The notes under the pieces are model-generated. The model did no database searches. It was given only the letters and a program-made list of their open reading frames with translations, and had not been told where the DNA came from. A program made the translations under genes and the position numbers. From Gammaproteobacteria bacterium (lineage in GTDB: Bacteria > Pseudomonadota > Gammaproteobacteria > Chromatiales > Chromatiaceae), in the NCBI GenBank assembly GCA_020445335.1, contig JAGRGU010000032.1, positions 1-50,101 of the forward strand: a stretch of DNA of 50,101 nucleotides. Direction: 5' to 3'. Below are positions 44,327-50,101 of this stretch, piece after piece; positions within the stretch are counted from its first letter, which is position 1; every line of letters starts with the position of its first letter.

Positions 44327-45196
44327 TCAAGTTGAGGGGCGCCCATCGCCTTCGCTGATCGCACCCTTTTCGACACCCTCGAAAGCGACCACCCGGAACG
44401 TCGACCCCGGGTGCTCATGCTCCAGCGTGGCGCGGATATGCCGGGCGAGGTTCTCCACCGTGGTTTCACAATCGACGATCCTGCAGCTGCGCCGCGGGAG
44501 TCTGAGTTCGAAGCGGCCTTGCGCGGCCCGGTAGCCGAATTGCAGGTAGTCGTTCCCACCCAGGCTGACCTCGTGCAACAGGTCGTCGCGGCTGGCGATA
44601 TAGACATCGCGCCAGCGTTCTGCCCAATCCGCCTCCAGATCCTTATCCCGGGCGCCGTCCCGGTAGATCTGGATGCGCGAGCGGTGTCCGTGGGCGATGC
44701 GCTGGCAGTTGCCCCGATGCAGTTTGAGGCCGTGGCTGTAGTGGTAACTGGCGTCCGTGATCGCTTCGGTATGCAGGAGAAGCCGGACGGCAAGGATGTT
44801 CTCCGGTAGTTGAGGCTCCAGTCTGGCGCTGATTGCGGCGCCGAGGGTTTCGCTGTCGACCCGGCCTGCATCGAGCAGCGCACAGGCGTCAGCAGGGCCC
44901 CGGTGGTCGATCATTTCGCCGTTTCTCAAACGGAAGCGGACGTGACAGCCGCCGTCGACAAGCGTCGTGCTGAATCCCGGGTGGCGGGTGGGAACCAGCA
45001 GCCGGTGATCGAATTCCTGGTCGACCAGCGATTTGATCCGTCGCTTCACCTCGGCGAAATCAAGCACCATGCCCTGCCGGTCGAGTGTCCCTTCGATCTC
45101 GACATCCAGCAGCCAGCTCTGTCCGAGCAGGCCGCGATCCGGGTCGAGCAGCGACGCGTCGATAACGGTCAGTCGATTGACGAAAAGCGTGGTCAT
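44327..45196 (-). CDS. Tandem-domain 6-pyruvoyltetrahydropterin/QueD-like protein
   Basis: A 289-residue protein about twice the size of QueD. The N-terminal half keeps the DFAEVKRRIKSLVDQEFDHRLL segment but not the HGH zinc motif (LLGQSW in its place). The C-terminal half carries LHRGNCQRIAHGHRSRIQI with the catalytic Cys and HGH ligands and the final CETTVENLARHI and FEG region. So the motifs of a single QueD seem divided over two halves. QueD makes 6-carboxytetrahydropterin for queuosine; other PTPS-like enzymes act in folate synthesis. ATG 45196 (MTTLFVNRLTVID) is chosen; the longer frame enters tRNA-Thr, which lies 16 bases upstream. Confidence 0.8.
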   Translation of the reverse strand: MTTLFVNRLTVIDASLLDPDRGLLGQSWLLDVEIEGTLDRQGMVLDFAEVKRRIKSLVDQEFDHRLLVPTRHPGFSTTLVDGGCHVRFRLRNGEMIDHRGPADACALLDAGRVDSETLGAAISARLEPQLPENILAVRLLLHTEAITDASYHYSHGLKLHRGNCQRIAHGHRSRIQIYRDGARDKDLEADWAERWRDVYIASRDDLLHEVSLGGNDYLQFGYRAAQGRFELRLPRRSCRIVDCETTVENLARHIRATLEHEHPGSTFRVVAFEGVEKGAISEGDGRPST

Positions 45197-45212
45197 CGGA
45201 ATGGGCGGAAGT

Positions 45213-45288
45213 TGGAGCCGATGGGCGGATTCGAACCGCCGACCCACGCATTACGAATGCGTTGCTCTGCCGGCTGAGCTACATCGGC
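45213..45288 (-). tRNA. tRNA-Thr (anticodon CGT)
   Basis: A 76-base cloverleaf on the minus strand: acceptor GCCGATG/CATCGGC, D arm GCTC/GAGC, anticodon stem CGCAT/ATGCG with loop TCGTA core (CGT, plus-strand 45253-45255), T arm GGCGG/CCGCC, and encoded CCA (45213-45215). It has its own promoter and may be transcribed together with the PTPS-like gene. Confidence 0.93.
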
Positions 45289-45307
45289 CTGAATTGAGGC
45301 GTGGCGA

Positions 45308-45336
45308 AGTATAAAGAATGGGCCACGGTGCGACAA
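45308..45336 (-). promoter_or_regulatory. Sigma-70 promoter of tRNA-Thr
   Basis: Minus strand TTGTCG (45336-45331), 17 bases, TATACT (45313-45308), followed by a GC-rich discriminator; start predicted about 10 bases before the tRNA 5' end. Confidence 0.75.
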
Positions 45337-45363
45337 TACCCCGGTGCAGGGCGGACGGCTGAG

Positions 45364-45798
45364 TTAACGGCTCTCTGCGGAAGCGAGATGGACGGTGACC
45401 TCGATTCGGTCGATACGGGCCTGAGTCCCCAGCGCCTCCGGCAACGTGAAGTCGATATCTTTCACGTCCACGTCGAACAGCTGTTGGGTGTCTGGGTTGT
45501 AGACGTGCGCGTGGGGCGAGTTGTTGGAGTCGTAGAAGGCGCGGTTGCCGTCGACGATCAACTCGCGTACCAGGCCCTTGCGGACGAACAGCCCGAGGGT
45601 GTTGTAGACCGTCGCTTTGGATACGCGCCTGCCGCTGCCATTGGCCAGCTCGAGCAGCTGTTCAGCGGTCAGGTGCTGGGGGCGTTGGAACAGCTGCGAG
45701 GCGATCAACACGCGCTGTACCGTGGGGGTGATGCGGTGGGCGCGCAACAGCTGCACGATGTCGCGGTGCCAGGAGGATTGCTGGGTAACCCTGTTCAT
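45364..45798 (-). CDS. Fur-family regulator (Irr/PerR-like)
   Basis: A 144-residue protein with the Fur winged-helix (ITPTVQRVLIASQLFQRPQHLTAEQLLE, RVSKATVYNTLGLFVRKGLV) and a dimerisation domain with the sensing segment YDSNNSPHAHVYNPDTQQL. The two CxxC structural zinc pairs of Fur/PerR/Zur are absent. The HAH motif recalls Irr, the haem-responsive iron regulator of Alphaproteobacteria. No obvious target gene adjoins it. The metal or haem sensed is unresolved. Confidence 0.88.
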   Translation of the reverse strand: MNRVTQQSSWHRDIVQLLRAHRITPTVQRVLIASQLFQRPQHLTAEQLLELANGSGRRVSKATVYNTLGLFVRKGLVRELIVDGNRAFYDSNNSPHAHVYNPDTQQLFDVDVKDIDFTLPEALGTQARIDRIEVTVHLASAESR

Positions 45799-45836
45799 GG
45801 TCTAGGTCCGGATGGCGGCTGATGCCGATACTTACC

Positions 45837-45865
45837 CATATACTAGCAAGGTTTTTACCGTCCAA
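45837..45865 (-). promoter_or_regulatory. Sigma-70 promoter of the Fur-family gene
   Basis: Minus strand TTGGAC (45865-45860), 17 bases, TATATG (45842-45837), about 38 bases before the start codon. Confidence 0.6.
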
Positions 45866-46013
45866 GTCTTGAGCCTGATCAAGGATGGAGCGGCTCGGCC
45901 GGTGTTCGGCCAAGCGGGTATCGGCACTCCCGAATGACCGCCTGTCGGCGAAGCGACGCCGGATGTCCCATAAACGGATGAAGATTTTTAGCTATCAGCC
46001 TATATAGAGAGGC

Positions 46014-46508
46014 ATGAACCGAATGCAACAACGAGAAACGGGCTTCACCCTGGTGGAGCTGATGGTGACGGTAGCGGTAATCGCCCTGATTCTGATGATC
46101 GGCGTACCGGGCATCGTCAACATGAAGCGCAACAGCGATCTGATTACAACCGCGCGCGAGCTGACGGTGGCGCTCAACTACGCGCGTGCCGAGGCGGTGC
46201 GCCAAGGCGTGGATATCGATGTGGTGGCGAAAGTGGGTGGCTGGGGGACGGGCTGGGAGATTCAGCTCAGCTCCGACGGTTCGGTGATTCGTTCGTTCGA
46301 GGCGCCTCCGACAGGTATAGCGCTGGCGTTGACCGGAGGTCCGGTCACCTTTGAGGGATTGGGTAACGTCGCTGCCACCGCCTGCTTCGATGTCACGGTG
46401 AGCGACAGCAGTTCGGTTCGCAGTCTGCCCATTTCGGCAGCCGGGCGGGTGACCACCTGCCGTGCAAGCTGTACCGTCATTACCGGCGATCCGACCAAGT
46501 GCGACTGA
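46014..46508 (+). CDS. fimT: Type IV minor pilin, FimT/FimU (GspH) family
   Basis: A 164-residue pseudopilin with a short basic leader and the prepilin peptidase site G-FTLVELM (cleavage before Phe, Glu at +5) followed by a hydrophobic helix VTVAVIALILMIGVPGI. The GspH/FimT segment ELTVALNYARAEAVRQG and C-terminal cysteines (CRASC...KC) are present. GAGAGG lies before ATG 46014. First gene of the minor-pilin operon, whose products prime pilus assembly. Confidence 0.9.
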   Translation: MNRMQQRETGFTLVELMVTVAVIALILMIGVPGIVNMKRNSDLITTARELTVALNYARAEAVRQGVDIDVVAKVGGWGTGWEIQLSSDGSVIRSFEAPPTGIALALTGGPVTFEGLGNVAATACFDVTVSDSSSVRSLPISAAGRVTTCRASCTVITGDPTKCD

Positions 46509-46523
46509 GGCGAGGATAGCGAT

Positions 46524-46958
46524 ATGCAGAGAGAGTTCAGGTCCCGGGCGGGTGTTCGAGGCTTCACGCTGGTCGAGGTGCTGGTGACCGTGGTCATATT
46601 CTCGGTCGGGCTGCTCGGGCTGGCCGGCCTGCAGGCGACCGGTATCAAACTCAACCACAGTTCGATGTTGCGCTCGCAGGCGACGCTGCTGGCCTACGAT
46701 ATCGTCGACTGCATGCGTGCCAATCAGGCCAATGTCGCCGATTATGCACTCACCCTTGCAGGGGCGCCCCCGAGCACGCCGACCAGTCAGGCGGATCAGG
46801 ATCTGGTCGACTGGATCGGCAACCTGGCGGCCAACCTCCCCAGCGGTGACGGTTCGGTCACACTCAACGGCAACCGGGTGACGGTGGTTGTCGCATGGGA
46901 CGACGCGCGCAACAGCAATATTCCAGCGAAAACCATGACCGTGGTTTCGGATATCTGA
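46524..46958 (+). CDS. pilV: Type IV minor pilin PilV
   Basis: A 144-residue pilin with leader RSRAGVRG-FTLVEVLVTVVIFSVGLLGLAGLQ, the characteristic PilV N-terminus, then LLAYDIVDCMRANQ. It is exported, cleaved by PilD and incorporated into the pilus tip complex. The TGA stop overlaps the ATG of pilW (TGATG). Confidence 0.9.
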   Translation: MQREFRSRAGVRGFTLVEVLVTVVIFSVGLLGLAGLQATGIKLNHSSMLRSQATLLAYDIVDCMRANQANVADYALTLAGAPPSTPTSQADQDLVDWIGNLAANLPSGDGSVTLNGNRVTVVVAWDDARNSNIPAKTMTVVSDI

Positions 46959-47986
46959 TGATGCAGAGAAGAGTAGAGAACTCAAAGTGCCGCATGGCCG
47001 GTTTCGGTCTCGTGGAGATATTGATCGCGATGGTACTGGGGCTGGTACTGACGATCGGCATGATCAACGTCTTCCTCTCCAGCAAGCAGGCATATCGCAC
47101 CCAGGACGCGCTGTCGGTGATCCAGGAGAACGGGCGCTACGTGATGGAGGTACTCTCCCGCACCATCCGCATGGCGGGTTACCAGGGGTGCGGCAACCTG
47201 GCGGCGGTGATTCCCAACGTACTCGCCAACGGCATGCCGGGCAGCGGCACCTACAGCGCCAACCAGGCGATTCGCGGCTATGCCTACAACGGCAGCAGTT
47301 TCTCGCCCCTTTATGGTGACGTCAGCAGCAGCTCCGACGATCCTGTCAGCGTTGCCGCCAACACCGATATGCTCACCGTGAGCCGGGCGGAGCTGGTCAC
47401 CGGCTGCGGCAACCGCTTGTCCAGTTCAATGGGCTCCGACAGTGAAGCGCTGAGCATCAACGGACTCAAGAGCGGCAGCGGCGCCTGCGAGCTCGACTTC
47501 ACCACGCCGGGCAACGAGTACATGCTGATCACGGACTGCGAGACCTCCGATCTGTTCAGGGTCACCGATCTCAAGGAGAGCGGCGGGGTTATCACCATCG
47601 AGCATGGCGCCGGCAGCAACTCGAGCGCGCGCCTGAGCAAGCACTATGCGACGGATGCGCAGGTGTTCCGTTTCATCCACTCCGACTTCTATGTCAAGAA
47701 CAACAGCTTCGGCCAGCCGGCGCTGTTTCTGCGTGAGAACGGCGGGGTGGAGCAGGAGCTGGTCGACGGCGTGCAGGATTTGACCTTGCTCTATGGCGAG
47801 GATACCGACAGCGACCTGGCGGCGGACCAGTACACGGCTGGCCCCTCGGTGGCGGACTGGTCCGATGTCACCAGCGTGCGCATTACGCTGACGCTGGCCT
47901 CAAAAGCCAACAACATAACCGTGACCGGCGGTCAGCTGACCCAGACCATGACTGCCACCATCGGTCTGAGGAATAAAGTGCCATGA
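46958..47986 (+). CDS. pilW: Type IV minor pilin PilW
   Basis: A 342-residue pilin with the leader KCRMAG-FGLVEILIAMVLGLVLTIGMINVFL and the PilW segments SKQAYRTQDALSVIQENGRYVMEVLSRTIRMAGYQGCG. The start is one of two consecutive ATGs (46958 or 46961) overlapping the pilV stop. A long C-terminal domain follows, as in other PilW proteins. Confidence 0.9.
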   Translation: MMQRRVENSKCRMAGFGLVEILIAMVLGLVLTIGMINVFLSSKQAYRTQDALSVIQENGRYVMEVLSRTIRMAGYQGCGNLAAVIPNVLANGMPGSGTYSANQAIRGYAYNGSSFSPLYGDVSSSSDDPVSVAANTDMLTVSRAELVTGCGNRLSSSMGSDSEALSINGLKSGSGACELDFTTPGNEYMLITDCETSDLFRVTDLKESGGVITIEHGAGSNSSARLSKHYATDAQVFRFIHSDFYVKNNSFGQPALFLRENGGVEQELVDGVQDLTLLYGEDTDSDLAADQYTAGPSVADWSDVTSVRITLTLASKANNITVTGGQLTQTMTATIGLRNKVP

Positions 47987-48549
47987 AGTATGTGACCACT
48001 TACTTGCCGCGAAAACAGCGTGGGGCGGTGATGATCACCGCTTTGATGATCCTGCTGTTGATGACGGTGTTCGGCGTCTCGACGATGGACTCAAATATTT
48101 TGGAGGAGCGCATGGCGGGCAACATGCGCGATCGCAACACCGCCTTCCAGGCAGCCGAGTCGGCACTGCGCGTTGCCGAGAAATGGATCTCTGATCAGAC
48201 CACGCTGCCGAACGTGCGCGACATCACCAACAGCAGTGACAAGAGTCCGTTGTGGGACGTGAGCACTGCCCACCCGGACTATCCGACCATCACCAATGGC
48301 TCGCCCTGGTGGGAGTTGCGCGATGCAAGCTGGTGGGCGGCCAACGGTGTGGTGCTCAGCGGCAGCGAAGTGATTCCGGATGTCGCCGCGCAGCCGGTCT
48401 ATCTGATCGAAAAACTGCCGCCCAGTACCGAGAGCCTGGAAGCGGCGCAGTCGCTGGACAGTTCCGACATCTATCTGCAGGTTACGGCGCGCGGCGTGGG
48501 TGGATCCGCCAGTACGATCGTGCTGCTGCAGAGTGTCTATAAATGGTGA
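47983..48549 (+). CDS. pilX: Type IV minor pilin PilX
   Basis: A 188-residue protein: leader LPRKQRGAVMITALMILLLMTVFGVSTMDSNILEERMAGNMRDRN is the PilX N-terminus, where the conserved FTLxE of other pilins is replaced by an AVMITAL-type segment. FQAAESALRVAEKWI follows. The start overlaps the pilW stop by 4 bases. Confidence 0.9.
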   Translation: MKYVTTYLPRKQRGAVMITALMILLLMTVFGVSTMDSNILEERMAGNMRDRNTAFQAAESALRVAEKWISDQTTLPNVRDITNSSDKSPLWDVSTAHPDYPTITNGSPWWELRDASWWAANGVVLSGSEVIPDVAAQPVYLIEKLPPSTESLEAAQSLDSSDIYLQVTARGVGGSASTIVLLQSVYKW

Positions 48550-50101
48550 AGAGCCGGGGTATCGATATGCACAACCTGAAGCTGAAACTCATCGGTCTGG
48601 GCGCATTCGCGGTCATCGCGCTGCCCTCCTGGAATCTGTCGGCGGCGCCGGCACAGGTGCCGCTCTTTCTCGGCGGTTCGATCGAACCCAACATCATGTT
48701 CACGTTGGACGATTCGGGGTCGATGCACTGGGAATTGATGCCCGACAATCTGATCTGGTCGTACTTCCTTTATCCGCGCGTGGACAATCTCTACGGCGGC
48801 GGCAACTATACCAACTTCGTCGTCTCCTTCACGGAGAGCAACAACATCTACGACAAGTGGGCGCGCAGCAGCTCGATCAACAGGACCTATTACAATCCCG
48901 AGGTGACCTATGTGCCATGGTCGAACGCGGATGGAACCCGCATGGCCAACGCCTTGATCACCTGCGCCCCGCACAACCCGGTGGATACCGGCAAGGGGTG
49001 TCGCGACCTGACCGCAAACAATTCCCAGTCTGCTTTCTGGGATTCGGCCCCAAATGGTACTGCGTTCGCCAATCTGAACTTCGTAACCACCAACACCTCT
49101 AATTGGCAGTATCGCACCTTCTGGCCAGCCCTCTACTATCGGTTCACCGGCGATGTCAGCTCCAACGCAGACAGGGAGAGTGCGGCCAAATACACGCGCG
49201 TCGAGATCCGCAGCGGCGACAGCTATACCGGTGGTGCCAATCGTGAGGATTGCGCCGCCGCACCGACTTGCAGCTACGACGAGGAGATCCAGAACTTCGC
49301 CAACTGGTACACCTACTACCGCTCGCGTATCCTGCTGGCGCGAGCCGGTGTCGGCCGCGCCTTCGCCGAGCAGGGAACAGGCCTGCGTGTCGGTTTCGCC
49401 GCGATCAACAAGGCCTCCGCTATGGTTGACGGTGTGACCAGCCCGGGCGCGTTGATCACCGGTGTGCGCAAATTCGAGGGCAGCGACCGGACTGCGTTCT
49501 TCGAATCGCTCTACGAACACTCGATTCCGACGTCAGGCACGCCATTGCGCCGGGCGCTGGATGACATCGGCCAGTACTACTCGCGCTCCGATAACAAGGG
49601 CCCCTGGGGCAAGACACCGGGCAGCAATGTCAGCGAGTCGCATCTGGCCTGTCGGCAGAGTTACAACATCCTGATGACGGATGGCTACTGGAACGGTGAC
49701 GATGCCCCGACCACGGCAGCGCGCAGCGCCGATAACAATGATGGCCCGACGATCACCGGGCCCGACAACCAGTCGTATCAGTACACACCAGTCAACCCCT
49801 ACCGGGGATTGGATGGCGATGGCCACCAGCAGAACAACACGCTGGCCGACATCGCCATGTACTACTGGAATCGTGACCTGCGCTCCGATGTCGACAATCT
49901 GGTGCCGACCAATCCCACCGATCCAGCGTTCTGGCAGCATATGGTCAACTTCACTGTTGGCCTGGGTGTTAGCGGTCAGCTCGATCCTGACAACGATCTG
50001 GCCTCGTTGACCAGCGGCGCCCTCACCTGGCCGACGCCGGGCAGCAATAAGGAAGAGGAGAATATCGACGACCTGTGGCACGCGGCGGTCAACAGCCGCG
50101 G
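48543..50101 (+). CDS. pilY1: Type IV pilus tip adhesin PilY1, N-terminal part (runs off the window)
   Basis: An open frame of about 519 residues to the window end, with no stop. It has a signal peptide (KLIGLGAFAVIALPSWNLSAA), then VPLFLGGSIEPNIMFTLDDSGSM with a MIDAS-type DxSxS metal site of a von Willebrand A-like domain, RILLARAGVGRAFAEQGTGLRVGFAAIN, GTPLRRALDDIGQYY and the second metal segment LMTDGYWNG. PilY1 is the tip-associated, calcium-dependent adhesin. ATG 48543 (overlapping pilX by seven bases) gives MVKSRGIDMHN; ATG 48567 is the alternative. The calcium-binding beta-propeller domain would lie beyond the window. Confidence 0.9.
   Translation, partial: MVKSRGIDMHNLKLKLIGLGAFAVIALPSWNLSAAPAQVPLFLGGSIEPNIMFTLDDSGSMHWELMPDNLIWSYFLYPRVDNLYGGGNYTNFVVSFTESNNIYDKWARSSSINRTYYNPEVTYVPWSNADGTRMANALITCAPHNPVDTGKGCRDLTANNSQSAFWDSAPNGTAFANLNFVTTNTSNWQYRTFWPALYYRFTGDVSSNADRESAAKYTRVEIRSGDSYTGGANREDCAAAPTCSYDEEIQNFANWYTYYRSRILLARAGVGRAFAEQGTGLRVGFAAINKASAMVDGVTSPGALITGVRKFEGSDRTAFFESLYEHSIPTSGTPLRRALDDIGQYYSRSDNKGPWGKTPGSNVSESHLACRQSYNILMTDGYWNGDDAPTTAARSADNNDGPTITGPDNQSYQYTPVNPYRGLDGDGHQQNNTLADIAMYYWNRDLRSDVDNLVPTNPTDPAFWQHMVNFTVGLGVSGQLDPDNDLASLTSGALTWPTPGSNKEEENIDDLWHAAVNSR

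Noticed and set aside
45879..46985. 368-codon minus-strand frame opposite the pilin genes
   Set aside because: Low-complexity His/Arg composition, no ribosome binding site, and it overlaps fimT and pilV, which carry clear pilin signals.
48537..49520. 327-codon minus-strand frame opposite pilY1
   Set aside because: Antisense shadow; the plus strand has a continuous PilY1 frame with signal peptide and metal-site motifs.

Overview
The window is GC-rich bacterial chromosome and reads as a gammaproteobacterium. The gene orders ispB/rplU-rpmA-obgE-proB, rpsT/murJ-ribF-ileS-lspA and the minor-pilin run fimT-pilV-pilW-pilX-pilY1 are typical of that class. A DsrC/TusE-family protein, a TauE/SafE-like membrane protein, a polar-flagellate style Aer/MCP receptor and a TRAP transporter fit a free-living or symbiotic sulfur-cycling lineage, but the sequence alone does not fix the genus.

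Layout. 1-2165: 3' part of ychF, a tRNA-Met with its own strong promoter, then a 5'-truncated IS481-type element that landed just behind the tRNA. 2166-7113: a large PAS/Cache chemoreceptor, a structured intergenic stretch ending in a UUCG-loop terminator (possible small RNA), and amtB behind a candidate NtrC/sigma-54 promoter. 7132-11676: ispB with tRNA-Pro directly behind it, divergent from rplU-rpmA; then obgE-proB and convergent rpsT (TTG start). 11875-18557: murJ, ribF-ileS-lspA, and an AhpD-like/Rieske fusion. 18558-21382 (minus strand): an operon reading DUF1538-DUF1538-PII-like-CBS-ampD, a candidate regulated membrane system of unknown substrate. 21553-26165: DUF1631 protein, two FKBP isomerases around nadC, and a 71-aa mini flagellar-rod-like protein. 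26220-31725: radical SAM protein, Ycf46-type AAA+ ATPase, DsrC-like protein lacking one of the two redox cysteines, HugZ-type protein, and a SafE-like membrane protein with an FNR-like box followed by an enhancer-binding-protein-like regulator that lacks the GAFTGA loop. 31747-35502: a Pat-type protein acetyltransferase divergent from a histone-deacetylase-family protein, a plausible acetylation writer/eraser pair. 35528-39545: a TRAP transporter dctPQM with a TatT-type TPR lipoprotein. 39738-41663: small stress/envelope proteins (ankyrin lipoprotein, DksA-like, DUF1820). 41778-45288: hisI, gloB, pyrC, a two-domain PTPS-like protein and tRNA-Thr. 45364-50101: a Fur/Irr-like regulator and the type IV minor pilin operon, with pilY1 running off the end.

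Most genes are ordinary housekeeping. The parts least explained by known biology are the DUF1538/PII-like/CBS operon, the Pat/deacetylase pair, the GAFTGA-less regulator, the CMD-Rieske fusion, the split-motif tandem PTPS protein and the possible small RNA before amtB. All function calls are from reading translated sequence and remembered family motifs; no database search was run.
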